Positions 1 through 9,057 of a DNA stretch of 64,000 nt are shown piece by piece (position 1 is the stretch's first letter; every line of letters begins with the position of its first letter). Source of the DNA: Collinsella aerofaciens (GTDB lineage Bacteria > Actinomycetota > Coriobacteriia > Coriobacteriales > Coriobacteriaceae); assembly GCF_018785265.1 (NCBI RefSeq), contig NZ_WQPK01000008.1:62001-126000 (forward strand). Direction: 5' to 3'. The position numbers and the translations under genes were made by a program. A model generated the notes under the pieces. It did not search any database, was not told the origin of the DNA, and worked only from the letters and a program-made list of their open reading frames with translations.

Positions 1-536
1 CCGAACAGCGCCAAAACGCGCTTAGACTCACGCGAGAGCGCGGTCATGGAACGCAGCAGCGGGGTCTTCTTGTCCAGGGCCTCGCCCGTGTAGGAGCAGA
101 AAGCCGTGGGGATGCACAGGACATCGTCCTTGATAAAGGCGGGGCTAGTGGGGTCCCAAGCGGTGTAGCCACGGGCCTCGAAGGTAGCACGCAGGCCGCC
201 GTTGGGGAAGCTCGAGGCATCGGGCTCGCCCTGGATAAGGTTCTTGCCCGTAAACTTGGTAATGGCGGTGCCGTCGTGGTTGGGCTCCAGGAAGCTGTCG
301 TGCTTCTCGGAAGTAATGCCCGAAAGCGGCTGGAACCAGTGCGCATAGTGCGTCGCACCCTTGGAGATGGCCCAGACCTTCATGGCATGGGCAACGGCGT
401 TGGCCACATCCAGGTCGAGCGGCTCACCGCCCTCGAGGGTTGCAGCAAGGCGCTTCCAAATGTCCTTGGGGAGGTAGTCCTTCATGACTTCCTCAGAGAA
501 CACCATGGTCCCGAAGCGGTCAGTAAGTTCGGCCAT
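1..536 (-). CDS. glnN: Type III glutamine synthetase, N-terminal part (runs off the left edge)
   Basis: Only the first ~178 residues are inside the window. The start is ATG at 536 with GGGAG about 6 bases upstream. The protein opens [20 protein letters not shown] and continues with the blocks [20 protein letters not shown] and [20 protein letters not shown], which are characteristic of GSIII (GlnN), a large hexamer-of-dimers ATP-dependent glutamine synthetase. It probably supplies the main ammonium-assimilating activity, because the other GS-like gene in the window (57796-59133) lacks metal ligands. A GlnR-like box lies at 616-653 in its upstream region. Family assignment is from recognised motifs; the C-terminal catalytic part cannot be checked here. 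Confidence 0.88.
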   Translation of the reverse strand, partial: MAELTDRFGTMVFSEEVMKDYLPKDIWKRLAATLEGGEPLDLDVANAVAHAMKVWAISKGATHYAHWFQPLSGITSEKHDSFLEPNHDGTAITKFTGKNLIQGEPDASSFPNGGLRATFEARGYTAWDPTSPAFIKDDVLCIPTAFCSYTGEALDKKTPLLRSMTALSRESKRVLALF

Positions 537-615
537 ACGGAACTCCCTTCGTATCGGCACCGCGTGAGAAGCGGTGTTGATTACTAACGAACGAGCCATA
601 GCTTAGACTCGCCGT

Positions 616-653
616 GTTTCCGCGACATTACCGTTATGTTGCTGTCGCGAAAC
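616..653. promoter_or_regulatory. Candidate GlnR-type operator upstream of glnN
   Basis: Four 5-mers are spaced by exactly six bases: GTTTC-n6-ATTAC-n6-GTTGC-n6-GAAAC. The outer parts form an inverted repeat (GTTTCcGCGACA at 616-627 and TGTCGCGAAAC at 643-653). The actinobacterial GlnR consensus is GTnAC-n6-GAAAC, so each strand carries a near match. A GlnR-like regulator is encoded at 57083-57745. Binding is inferred. Confidence 0.5.
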
Positions 654-772
654 CAATCAATGAGGTTACCCTATCGAGGCGGCGTTGCCACCCTCAACAG
701 CCAATCAACTGCATAAATTGCAGACCTCTCCCCATGGTTTAAGGGTAGACAATTTGGGATGGAGCTCTATTA

Positions 773-798
773 ACTGGTATTTTGCATCAGATACCAGT
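773..798. repeat. 8-bp perfect inverted repeat in the glnN-metF intergenic region
   Basis: ACTGGTAT (773-780) and ATACCAGT (791-798) flank a 10-base spacer. This could be an operator for either divergent gene. It has no U-run, so a terminator is unlikely. Confidence 0.4.
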
Positions 799-907
799 CT
801 TTATAGTCCGTGCCTAGATTAGCCGCTCTGTTATAGAGAAAGCCGATAGCAAGGCATCTTTGATTGGTATCCCCGAATAACGAGTGAAACTCCACCGTGA
901 CACAGTG

Positions 908-930
908 GTGCTGTAGAATCCTTACAGCAC
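908..930 (+). promoter_or_regulatory. Candidate operator just upstream of metF
   Basis: GTGCTGTA (908-915) and TACAGCAC (923-930) form a perfect inverted repeat with a 7-base spacer. The repeat overlaps a possible -10 box TAGAAT (914-919) and lies about 33 bases before the metF ATG. The position fits a repressor site for the met operon. No SAM or cobalamin riboswitch was recognised in the leader. Confidence 0.45.
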
Positions 931-962
931 ATCACACTATTACGTATCTAGAGGAGCACGAT

Positions 963-1835
963 ATGCGCGTCGACGAGGTTTTTAAGCAGGCAGCATCCCA
1001 GGGCACCGCGCCCGTTTCGTTTGAGATGTTCCCGCCCAAGGGCGAGCTCACCCTCGACACGGCTCGCGAAGTGGCAGGCAATCTGTGCAAGCTTTCGCCG
1101 AGCTTTGTCTCGGTCACCTGCTCGGCCGGCGGCTCGGGCAACGGCGCCACCACCGCCCCCATCGCGCATATGATTTCGAGCGAATTCGACACGCCCTCTG
1201 TGGCACACCTCACCTGCGTGGGCCGCACCCACGCCGACATCGCCGCCAAGATCGACGAGTATCGCACCGCCGGCGTTGAAAACATTCTGGCGCTGCGTGG
1301 CGATCTCCCTGCCGGCGCGACCGAGGACGACAAGCCCGCCTCCGACTACGCCTACGCCCGTGACCTCATCCCCGAGCTCGTCGACGCCGGCTTTTGCGTG
1401 GGCGCCGCAGCCTACCCCGAGGGCCACATTGCCTGTGAGGATCTCAACCTCTCGGTCGAACACCTCAAGCAAAAGCAGGACGCCGGCGCGAGCTTCTTTG
1501 TGACGCAGCTCTTCTTTGATAACGAGTGCTTCTACCGTTTTCGCGAGCTTGCCGACAAGGCCGGCATCACCGTGCCCATTACCGCGGGCATCATGCCGTT
1601 TATGGGCAAGTCGCAGATCAGCCGCATGGTCTTTATGTGCGGCGCGTCGCTGCCCTCCCCCGTCATCAAGATTCTCGCCAAGTACGAGAATGACCCCGAG
1701 AGCCTGCAGGCAGCCGGTGTAGATTATGCCGCCCGCCAGCTTTGCGACCTCAAGGAGCACGGCGCCGACGGCCTGCACCTGTACACTATGAACCGTCCTG
1801 CGATCGCCGCGACCATTATGGAGCGCCTGGGGTAA
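963..1835 (+). CDS. metF: 5,10-methylenetetrahydrofolate reductase
   Basis: A 290-residue flavoprotein of the MetF family that reduces methylene-THF to methyl-THF, the methyl donor for MetH encoded downstream. Family blocks seen are VSFEMFPPKG near the N-terminus, LALRGDLP around residue 112, and FFVTQLFFDNECF followed by ITAGIMPF in the second half. I chose ATG 963 (MRVDEVFKQA) because it has an AGAGGAG site just upstream; a longer upstream frame has no such site. The stop TAA shares one base with the ATG of the next gene, so the two are translationally coupled in a methionine operon. Confidence 0.95.
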   Translation: MRVDEVFKQAASQGTAPVSFEMFPPKGELTLDTAREVAGNLCKLSPSFVSVTCSAGGSGNGATTAPIAHMISSEFDTPSVAHLTCVGRTHADIAAKIDEYRTAGVENILALRGDLPAGATEDDKPASDYAYARDLIPELVDAGFCVGAAAYPEGHIACEDLNLSVEHLKQKQDAGASFFVTQLFFDNECFYRFRELADKAGITVPITAGIMPFMGKSQISRMVFMCGASLPSPVIKILAKYENDPESLQAAGVDYAARQLCDLKEHGADGLHLYTMNRPAIAATIMERLG

Positions 1836-2626
1836 TGGAAAAACCGCACATCGATACAACCGCTGTCGAAGTGCCGGCCGACCTTGCGTCGCCGGCGCTT
1901 TACCGTGTCGATGCTGCGCACCATCCCCGTGTCGACCGTGCCGAGATGCTGCGGTATCTGGGTTACGGCGGCCAGCAGATTGAGCCCGAGCTGTCGCAGC
2001 GTATTGAGCTTGTGGTCGAGCGTCTGGAATTGGACATTGAGCCCCGTGGCGTGCGCCGCGTATTTGCCATCGATGCCACGGGCGTGGACGAGCAGGGCAA
2101 GCCTTGCATCCGTCTGGTCGGCACCAACGTTGAGCTGCGCGGTCGTGATATCTATCGACATCTCAAAGACGCCCGCTTTGCCGCGCTCATGGCATGCACC
2201 CTCGGCATGGACGCCGAGCGTCGCCTGCGCACCACGGGAGCCCAACATCCCCTGGAGGGCGCCGTGCTCGACGCCGCGTGCTCCGCTTACGTGGAAGCCG
2301 CCGTTGAGCAAATGGACCAGCAGGTCAAGACGGACGCCGCCGTTCATGGGCTCGCCGGCAACTGGCGCTTTAGCCCCGGCTACGGCGACTGCCCGCTCTC
2401 GGCCCAGCGCTCGATCGTCAATGCGCTCAACGCCACGCGGCTTATCGGCCTGACCGTCACGCCCACCAGCCTGCTCATGCCCACCAAAAGCGTGACCGCG
2501 GTGATCGGCCTGTTCGATGGCGAGGTCCACGACGCCCAAAGCCGCCCCACCTGCAATATCTGCCGCATGCGCGAGAACTGCCGCTTCCGTGCCGCCCACA
2601 CCACCTGCTATTCGCATTCTGAATAA
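1835..2626 (+). CDS. Free-standing MetH reactivation (SAM-binding activation) domain protein
   Basis: A 263-residue protein resembling the C-terminal activation domain of cobalamin-dependent methionine synthase, which binds SAM and reductively remethylates inactive cob(II)alamin. The signature WRFSPGYGDCPLSAQ is near residue 180, followed by TPTSLLMPTKSVTAVIGL. The C-terminus has a Cys-rich tail (CNICRMRENCRF). The MetH at 4856-7429 ends after its B12-binding domain and lacks this module, so the two proteins together make up a split MetH. The start ATG overlaps the metF stop by one base. Confidence 0.85.
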   Translation: MEKPHIDTTAVEVPADLASPALYRVDAAHHPRVDRAEMLRYLGYGGQQIEPELSQRIELVVERLELDIEPRGVRRVFAIDATGVDEQGKPCIRLVGTNVELRGRDIYRHLKDARFAALMACTLGMDAERRLRTTGAQHPLEGAVLDAACSAYVEAAVEQMDQQVKTDAAVHGLAGNWRFSPGYGDCPLSAQRSIVNALNATRLIGLTVTPTSLLMPTKSVTAVIGLFDGEVHDAQSRPTCNICRMRENCRFRAAHTTCYSHSE

Positions 2627-2735
2627 AATGTCAATTGATGGCACGGTATCGAGGGAATCTCATCCGTATGTAAGCGGATGTCCTCACAAACAAGTACCAT
2701 TAGATGCCAAATAACAACTATCTGAAAGCCAGTAC

Positions 2736-3896
2736 ATGCACAACATTCTGCAGTTCTCGCCACAACTAACCGCGCTTGAGTTTTTTTCAGGCATTGGCTT
2801 GGCTCGTGCCGGCATGGCAAAAGCCGGAATCAAAACAATCTGGGCAAATGACATAGACCATACTAAATGCGCCATGTACAGCCAGTGTTGGGGCGATGAA
2901 CATCTAGTCGAGCAGGATGTTCACACACTCGACCCCGACCTAATACCCCAAGCCGACATCGCATGGGCGTCAAGCCCTTGCACAAACTTATCTCTCGCGG
3001 GAAACAGGGAGGGACTTATCTCTGGCAAAGAGTCCAGTGCGTTCTTTGGCTTTATTAAGGCCATCGAAGGAATGAGCGATCGTGCCCCGCGGGCACTTGT
3101 TCTCGAAAATGTCATCGGCCTTGCCACGTCTAATAACAGTGATGACTTTAGACTCGTTTGCCAGGAATTTAATCGTTTAGGCTATTCATGCGACGCCTAT
3201 TTTATCGATGCACGGCACTGGCTTCCCCAGTCACGCCCCCGCATGTTTGTCGTCGGATTAAAAAACCCTCTTCCCAACAGCCGACTCGATTCCTCGCTTC
3301 GACCTGAAAAGGTCTCCTGGATTCACTCCGACCCTTCACTCATTACGCACGTCTCTCACCTAAACGAACCGAGCCCACTTCGCATGAGGGGCCTTGCAAC
3401 GGTTGTTGAAAATATTCCCGAGGACGACAAGCGTTGGTGGAACAAAAACCAAGTGCAAGCATTTATCGACTCACTTGCACCGCATCAAGCAGAGCGCCTT
3501 CAGCGCTTCTTAAATGCCAAAGAAAAAATTGTTCGCACTGCTTACCGTCGCACGCGATCGGGCGTTGTGCGCTGGGAAATCCGTGAAGAAGAAATTGCCG
3601 GATGTCTAAGAACGGCTCGCGGCGGCTCATCAAGACAGGCAGTCGTTATATGCGAAAACGGAAAAATAGAAGTTCGCTGGATGACTGGAACTGAATATGC
3701 CCGTCTCCAAGGTGCTGACTCATGTCAGTTTAGCGGCTTCTCGGATGCTCAGATTCGCTACGCATTCGGCGATGCAGTTGCCGTGCCAGTTGTCACTTGG
3801 CTTATAAAAAATGCAGTCAAACCCGCGCTTATGTCTTCAAGGAACGGAGTGAACAATAATGGAAATGACCAATTGCTCCTTGAGCGAGCCCGATAA
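2736..3896 (+). CDS. DNA (cytosine-5-)-methyltransferase
   Basis: A 386-residue C5-cytosine methyltransferase. Motif I is LEFFSGIGLARAG (residues ~14-27). The catalytic Pro-Cys of motif IV is in WASSPCTNLSLAG (~73-85). Motif VI is LVLENVIGL (~115) and motif VIII is QSRPRMFVVGLKN (~165). The target-recognition region fills ~180-320, and motif X is FGDAVAVPVVTWL near the C-terminus. It overlaps the next gene, a DUF4928-like putative restriction enzyme, by 38 bases, which is typical of a type II R-M pair. Base composition is visibly more AT-rich than in the flanking met genes, so the pair looks acquired. The shine-dalgarno is weak (GAAAG). Confidence 0.92.
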   Translation: MHNILQFSPQLTALEFFSGIGLARAGMAKAGIKTIWANDIDHTKCAMYSQCWGDEHLVEQDVHTLDPDLIPQADIAWASSPCTNLSLAGNREGLISGKESSAFFGFIKAIEGMSDRAPRALVLENVIGLATSNNSDDFRLVCQEFNRLGYSCDAYFIDARHWLPQSRPRMFVVGLKNPLPNSRLDSSLRPEKVSWIHSDPSLITHVSHLNEPSPLRMRGLATVVENIPEDDKRWWNKNQVQAFIDSLAPHQAERLQRFLNAKEKIVRTAYRRTRSGVVRWEIREEEIAGCLRTARGGSSRQAVVICENGKIEVRWMTGTEYARLQGADSCQFSGFSDAQIRYAFGDAVAVPVVTWLIKNAVKPALMSSRNGVNNNGNDQLLLERAR

Positions 3897-4872
3897 AGGT
3901 ATCTTGGATGCCATTGAACTCTGGTACGAATCCAAGCGCAACAAGCGAGGCAATGTCAACCGTAACGTTATGGCGGTTGGCATAGGCATAAGCGAGCTGC
4001 TGCAAAACCGTTTTCCGCTCACCGACGATTATGTGCAATCGGACAAGGGGAGCCAAGTACGAGGCCTAAGTGGAGCATGCATCAAAACAGTTTTAGCCAG
4101 ACATGGGGAAACGCGTGCCTTCGCGTCAGAGGGCGGCAGAACCTCACGCGGCACACTCCCGATGGCGCTTGAGCTTGCCACAATTATCAACTCTGCCCTA
4201 CCCAGTGACATTTGCGAAGACACTCGTCTTGAAGCTGCGAATGCAATCGCCAATTTCTTCGTCGAGCGAATCCAGGTCGATTTCTTTAACCGGCAGAGAA
4301 TCAAAGTCGAAATCGATCTTCAAAAACCAATTTCTGTCATTGTCGATGATATCCTAGCCGAAGCAAGCCTACGGTCCGATAAGCCAACGGGTACCGTCGC
4401 ACAGCACCTGGTAGGTGCAAAACTTGAGATGTTATTTCCAACCATAGAAATCGGAAAGGACAACTCAAACGCCGCCGACCAGCAGACAGACCGTTCTGGC
4501 GATTTCCAAATCAATGATGCTGCATTTCATGTGACTGTATCGCCAATGGCCAAATTGACCGATCGATGCCGAGATAACATTCGAAATGGCATTCGGCCCA
4601 TCGTCGTTGTCCCCCACGATAAAGTTTCCTTCGCTTACGGACTGTTCGAAAGTGAGGGACTCGGCAATCGCGTACAGGTTATCGCGCTCGAATCGTTTAT
4701 CGGCATCAATATTGAAGAGTTATCGTTCTACAAGCGAGGCCTAATTCGATTAAATGTCGCACGGCTTCTTGCCCACTACAACAAGCGAATCGAAGATATC
4801 GAGCCCGACAAATCTCTTCAAATAGAAATTCCTCAGTGGGCTCTAGACGAAATGGATGCACATGGCGAATAG
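3859..4872 (+). CDS. DUF4928-like protein, putative type II restriction endonuclease
   Basis: A 337-residue protein matching my recollection of the DUF4928 family, which is encoded beside C5 methyltransferases and is presumed to be the cognate endonuclease. The recognisable core is SGDFQINDAAFHVTVSP (~residue 212), then RDNIRNGIRPIVVVPHDKV and a C-terminal VQVIALESFIGINIEELSFY. The Asp/Thr arrangement in GDFQI...HVTVSP could be a divergent PD-(D/E)xK core, but that is a guess. The gene overlaps the methyltransferase by 38 bases upstream and the start of metH by 17 bases downstream, so the R-M pair is embedded in the met operon. Confidence 0.65.
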   Translation: MEMTNCSLSEPDKGILDAIELWYESKRNKRGNVNRNVMAVGIGISELLQNRFPLTDDYVQSDKGSQVRGLSGACIKTVLARHGETRAFASEGGRTSRGTLPMALELATIINSALPSDICEDTRLEAANAIANFFVERIQVDFFNRQRIKVEIDLQKPISVIVDDILAEASLRSDKPTGTVAQHLVGAKLEMLFPTIEIGKDNSNAADQQTDRSGDFQINDAAFHVTVSPMAKLTDRCRDNIRNGIRPIVVVPHDKVSFAYGLFESEGLGNRVQVIALESFIGINIEELSFYKRGLIRLNVARLLAHYNKRIEDIEPDKSLQIEIPQWALDEMDAHGE

Positions 4873-7429
4873 CTCAAACATACTTATCACTCATGATTCT
4901 GACGGCACTGCATTGGCGGCACCCGTTGATGCCGCACGTCGCAACGGTGCCACGTACAAGACGCGCACGATCGACGATCTGCGCATTAAGGACGATCGCC
5001 TGCGCGCCGCCATCGAGGGCACGGGGCACCTGCTGTTCGACGGCGGCATGGGCACCATGTTGCAGGCCGCTGGCATGAAGGCGGGCGCCCTGCCCGAGCT
5101 GCTCAACTTTGAGGAACCCCAGGTTATCACCGATATCCAACGTCAATATGTCGAGGCCGGCTGCGACGTGATTACCGCCAACACCTTTGGCGCCAACGCC
5201 CACAAGCTCGACGGTGCCGCCACCGTGGCAGACGTCTTTGCCGCGGCCGTCGCCTGTGCCCGCGAGGCCGGCGCCCGCTACGTCGCCGGTGACATCGGCC
5301 CCATCGGCGCGCTGCTTCGCCCCCTGGGCACCCTCAGCTTCGACGAGGCCTATGACCTCTTTACCGAGGAAGTGCGCGCAGGCGTCGCCGCGGGTGTGGA
5401 CCTCTTTATTATCGAGACTATGACCGACCTGGCCGAGATCAAGGCGGCCGTCCTCGCCTGCCGCGAGAACTCCGACCTGCCCGTCTTTGCCACCATGACC
5501 TTCGAGGAAGACGGTCGCACATTCCTGGGTACGAGTCCCGAGGTTGCCGCCATCACGCTCGACGCCATCGGCGCCGACGTTTTGGGCATCAACTGCAGCC
5601 AAGGACCGGCCGAGCTCCGAGGACTCGCCGCGCGTATGCTCACCGTTACCGACAAGCCTGTTATGGTGCAGGCCAACGCAGGACTGCCCCACGTGGACGA
5701 CGACGGCAATACCGTCTTTGATATCCAGGCCCCCGAATACGCCGAAGCCGTCGCCGGCATGATCGCCGACGGCGTGAGCGTCGTGGGCGGTTGCTGCGGC
5801 ACCACGCCGGCGCACATGGCGGCCTTGCGCACGCTTATCGACAACCACACGCCCAGCCCGCGCCGCCGCAAGCCCAGCATGTCGGTCACGAGCGCCCAAA
5901 CGGTCGTGGACCTTCCCTGCGACGGCCACAAGATCGCCGTCATCGGCGAGCGCATCAACCCCACCGGCAAAAAGCGCCTGCAGCAGGCCCTGCGCGACGG
6001 CGACCTGGACTACGTCGTGAGCCAGGGCATCAGCCAGCAGGAACAGGGCGCCGATATCCTGGACGTCAACGTCGGCCTGCCCGAGATCGACGAGGTCAAG
6101 ATCATCCAACAGGCGACCGAACAGCTCCAGGGCTCCACGCTGCTGCCGCTGCAGATCGACTCCACCGACCCCGCAGCCGTCGAGGCCGCCGTGCGCCGCT
6201 ACGCCGGCAAGCCCATCATCAACTCGGTCAATGGCAAGCAGCAGATCATGGATGAGATCTTTCCGCTGGTCGCCCACTACGGCACCAACGTTGTCGGCCT
6301 TACGCTCGACGAAGGCGGCATCCCCGATACCGCCGAGGCTCGCTTCACCATCGCCGAGCACATCGTGGCCGAGGCTGCCCGTTACGGCATCGGACCGGAC
6401 CGCATCCTCATCGACTGCCTGGTCATGACCGCCTCGACCAACCAGCGCCAGGCCGAGCAGATCCTGCGCGCCATGTCCCTGTGCAAGGAGCGCCTGGGCG
6501 TCAAATGTGCGCTCGGCGTGTCGAACATCAGCTTTGGCCTGCCTGCCCGCCCGCTGCTGGGTTCGGTCTTTTTGGCCGCCGCCTTTGGCGCGGGCCTGGA
6601 CGCCCCCATCATGAACCCGGGCTCCAAGCGCTTTATGGATACCGTCTACAGCTATCGCGTCCTGAGCGTTGAGGACGAGGGCTCGACCGGATACATCGAG
6701 CGCTATGCCGGCTGGACCGATCCGTACAAGATCGCCGCCAACCCGGCAGCTGCTCAGGCAGTATCGACCGACGCTGTGCCCGCTGCTGGCACCGCCGGCA
6801 CCGACGGCAACGACGACCCGATTCGTCGCATGGTCGTCTCGGGTCGCAAAGGCGAGATCGCTGCCGAGACCGAGCGCCTGCTGGCCGACCACGACGCCAT
6901 GGACCTCATCAACAATCACTTTATCCCCGCCCTCGACGAAGTTGGCGTCCTCTTTGACCGGGGCAAGTTCTTCTTGCCGCAGCTCATGGCCTCGGCCGAG
7001 GCGGCACGCGTGGGCTTCGACACCATCAAGCGCCTGATGCCCGCCGGCGAGATTGCCGACAAGGGCAAGATCTGCGTGGCCACCGTCAAGGGCGACATCC
7101 ACGATATTGGCAAGAACATCGTCAAAATGTTGCTCGATAACTACGGCTACACCGTCTTTGACCTGGGCCGCGACGTCGATCCGCAGGAGGTACTCAAGAC
7201 CGTCAAGGAGCGCGATATCAAACTCGTCGGCCTCTCGGCGCTTATGACTACCACGGTCGTCGCCATGGAGGAGACCATCAAGCTGCTCCATGCCGAGGTG
7301 CCGGGCGTCAAGATCATCGTAGGCGGCGCCGTACTCACCCCCGAATACGCCAAGCAGATCGGCGCGGACTACTACGCCAAGGACGCCGCCGAAAGCGCTC
7401 GTATCGCCGAAGAGGTCTTTGGGCAGTAA
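4856..7429 (+). CDS. metH: Cobalamin-dependent methionine synthase lacking the activation domain
   Basis: An 857-residue MetH that transfers the methyl of methyl-THF to homocysteine through cobalamin. Domain order: an N-terminal extension of ~45 residues, then the homocysteine methyltransferase barrel (LLFDGGMGTMLQAAG), with zinc cysteines in GINCSQGP (~247) and VVGGCCGTTPAHM (~310). Next come the pterin-binding domain (VIGERINPTGKK, ~360), the B12 cap, and the B12-binding domain with the lower-axial-ligand His motif GDIHDIGKNIVKMLLDNYGY (~745). It ends there; the reactivation domain is encoded separately at 1835-2626. The first ATG (4856) overlaps the preceding gene, and ATG 4862 is an equally weak alternative. 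Confidence 0.93.
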   Translation: MHMANSSNILITHDSDGTALAAPVDAARRNGATYKTRTIDDLRIKDDRLRAAIEGTGHLLFDGGMGTMLQAAGMKAGALPELLNFEEPQVITDIQRQYVEAGCDVITANTFGANAHKLDGAATVADVFAAAVACAREAGARYVAGDIGPIGALLRPLGTLSFDEAYDLFTEEVRAGVAAGVDLFIIETMTDLAEIKAAVLACRENSDLPVFATMTFEEDGRTFLGTSPEVAAITLDAIGADVLGINCSQGPAELRGLAARMLTVTDKPVMVQANAGLPHVDDDGNTVFDIQAPEYAEAVAGMIADGVSVVGGCCGTTPAHMAALRTLIDNHTPSPRRRKPSMSVTSAQTVVDLPCDGHKIAVIGERINPTGKKRLQQALRDGDLDYVVSQGISQQEQGADILDVNVGLPEIDEVKIIQQATEQLQGSTLLPLQIDSTDPAAVEAAVRRYAGKPIINSVNGKQQIMDEIFPLVAHYGTNVVGLTLDEGGIPDTAEARFTIAEHIVAEAARYGIGPDRILIDCLVMTASTNQRQAEQILRAMSLCKERLGVKCALGVSNISFGLPARPLLGSVFLAAAFGAGLDAPIMNPGSKRFMDTVYSYRVLSVEDEGSTGYIERYAGWTDPYKIAANPAAAQAVSTDAVPAAGTAGTDGNDDPIRRMVVSGRKGEIAAETERLLADHDAMDLINNHFIPALDEVGVLFDRGKFFLPQLMASAEAARVGFDTIKRLMPAGEIADKGKICVATVKGDIHDIGKNIVKMLLDNYGYTVFDLGRDVDPQEVLKTVKERDIKLVGLSALMTTTVVAMEETIKLLHAEVPGVKIIVGGAVLTPEYAKQIGADYYAKDAAESARIAEEVFGQ

Positions 7430-7454
7430 CACAACGGAAACAACCGAGCACCAA

Positions 7455-7492
7455 AACGTGCCGCATGCGCCACTTGGCACGTGCGGCACGTT
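7455..7492 (+). terminator. Hairpin downstream of metH
   Basis: AACGTGCCGCA (7455-7465) pairs perfectly with TGCGGCACGTT (7482-7492) around a 16-base loop. It is followed by AAAATA rather than a U-run, so it may be a Rho-assisted end of the met operon or an operator for the next gene. Confidence 0.4.
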
Positions 7493-7537
7493 AAAATAGA
7501 TAAGACTATGCTCGTTTTGGCAGATAGGAGCGCAAGG

Positions 7538-8902
7538 ATGGCGATCACGCCCGCAGAAATCGCGGAAACCCGCGGCATGGTTGAGGAGCAGAACCTCGAC
7601 ATCAGGACCATCACCATGGGTGTTTCGCTCATGGGTTGCGGCGACGAGAACCTCGACCGCATGTGCACGAAGATCTACGACCACGTGACGCACACGGCTG
7701 AGCATCTGGTCGAGACCGCCGAGAACCTCGAGCGCGAGTACGGTATCCCCATCGTCAACAAGCGCGTTTCCGTCACCCCGGTGGCGCAGATTGCCGCGTG
7801 CTGCAAGGATGAGGACCTCACCCCCATCGCGCATGCCCTCGACCGCGCGGCCGAGACGCTCGGCATCGACTACCTGGGCGGCTTCTCCGCGCTCGTCCAG
7901 AAGGGCATCGGCGACGCCGACCGTCGCGTCATCCAGTCCATCCCCCAGGCGCTCGCCACCACGAGCCGCGTCTGCTCCAGCGTCAACGTCGCCAGCCTGC
8001 GCGCCGGTATCAACATGGACGCCGTGCTTATGGCCGCCCAGACCATCATCGATGCCGCTAAACTCACGGCCGACCAGGACTCCGTCGGCGCTTCCAAATT
8101 TGTCTGCTTTGCCAATATGGTCGAGGACTCCCCGTTTATGGCGGGCGCCGTCCACGGCGGTGGCGAGGCCGACGCCGTCATCAACGTAGGCGTCTCGGGC
8201 CCCGGCGTTATGGCCGCAGCCCTGGAGACGCTGCCCGATTCCGCATCGATGATGGAAGTCGCCGAAAAGATCAAGCAGACCGCCTTTAAGATCACCCGTG
8301 CCGGCGAGCTCATGAGCCGCGAGGCCGCCCATCGTCTGGGTGTCGAGAAGGGCATTGTCGACCTGTCGCTGGCTCCCACGCCTGCCATCGGCGACTCCGT
8401 CGCGCGCATCCTCGAGATCATCGGCGTGGGCACCTGCGGTGGCCCCGGCACGACCTGCGCGCTCGCCATGCTCAACGATGCCGTCAAGAAGGGCGGCGTC
8501 ATGGCCAGTTCCAGCGTGGGCGGTCTCTCCGGCGCCTTTATCCCCGTGTCCGAGGACGCCGGCATGATCGCCGCCGTCGAAGCCGGCGCGCTTTCCCTCG
8601 AGAAGCTCGAGGCCATGACCTGCGTGTGCTCCGTCGGCCTGGACATGATCGCCATCCCCGGTGACACCCCGGTCGAGACCATCGCCGGCATCATCGCCGA
8701 CGAGATGGCCATCGGCGTCATCAACAACAAGACCACGGCCGTGCGCGTGATCCCTGCCATCGGCAAGGGCGTGGGCGACTGCGTCGAGTATGGCGGCCTG
8801 TTTGGCCGTGCGCCCATCATGCCGGTGAACCCCAACGCCGGCACCGTGCTTGCCCACCGTGGCGGACGCTTCCCGGCGCCGCTGAACTCGCTCAAGAACT
8901 AG
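7538..8902 (+). CDS. PFL family protein (UPF0210/DUF711)
   Basis: A 454-residue protein of the UPF0210 family, a usual length for that family. It begins [20 protein letters not shown], and has [13 protein letters not shown] and [20 protein letters not shown], the last being a well conserved family block. It is related in fold to glycyl-radical PFL-like proteins, but its reaction is unknown. I chose ATG 7538, with AGGAG (7526-7530) seven bases upstream, over an in-frame ATG at 7508. UPF0210 genes are often preceded by a small ACT-domain gene; none is visible here. The stop codon is followed 13 bases later by structured element A. Confidence 0.85.
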   Translation: MAITPAEIAETRGMVEEQNLDIRTITMGVSLMGCGDENLDRMCTKIYDHVTHTAEHLVETAENLEREYGIPIVNKRVSVTPVAQIAACCKDEDLTPIAHALDRAAETLGIDYLGGFSALVQKGIGDADRRVIQSIPQALATTSRVCSSVNVASLRAGINMDAVLMAAQTIIDAAKLTADQDSVGASKFVCFANMVEDSPFMAGAVHGGGEADAVINVGVSGPGVMAAALETLPDSASMMEVAEKIKQTAFKITRAGELMSREAAHRLGVEKGIVDLSLAPTPAIGDSVARILEIIGVGTCGGPGTTCALAMLNDAVKKGGVMASSSVGGLSGAFIPVSEDAGMIAAVEAGALSLEKLEAMTCVCSVGLDMIAIPGDTPVETIAGIIADEMAIGVINNKTTAVRVIPAIGKGVGDCVEYGGLFGRAPIMPVNPNAGTVLAHRGGRFPAPLNSLKN

Positions 8903-8915
8903 CTGAGGGGTTCGG

Positions 8916-9057
8916 GCGAGGAGTCCCGAGGAGGGCAAATATATAAGGTCGCCTGCTCGGACAGTCCTGACTCGCACGGAGAGCACATTAAGTGCTCTCC
9001 GGCTCGTGCGGAACTCGCGATCGACCTTATACATTTGCCCTCCCCGGGACTCCTCGC
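8916..9057 (-). ncRNA. Structured element A (copy 1 of a two-copy conserved long-hairpin element)
   Basis: The outer arms 8916-8951 and 9022-9057 pair at 34 of 36 positions, and both exceptions become G-U pairs on the minus strand. The inner hairpin is 8978-9000 (GGAGAGCAC, loop, GTGCTCTCC). On the minus strand it carries GAGTTCCGCACG (9016-9005), loop TTAAT and CAGGACTGT (8969-8961), all also present in element B at 29159-29292, although the stems differ in sequence. The element lies between the PFL gene and the methyltransferase. No coding potential was seen. Confidence 0.5.

Noticed and set aside
537-962. SAM or cobalamin riboswitch upstream of metF
   Set aside because: No conserved core of either class was found; only short inverted repeats are present.
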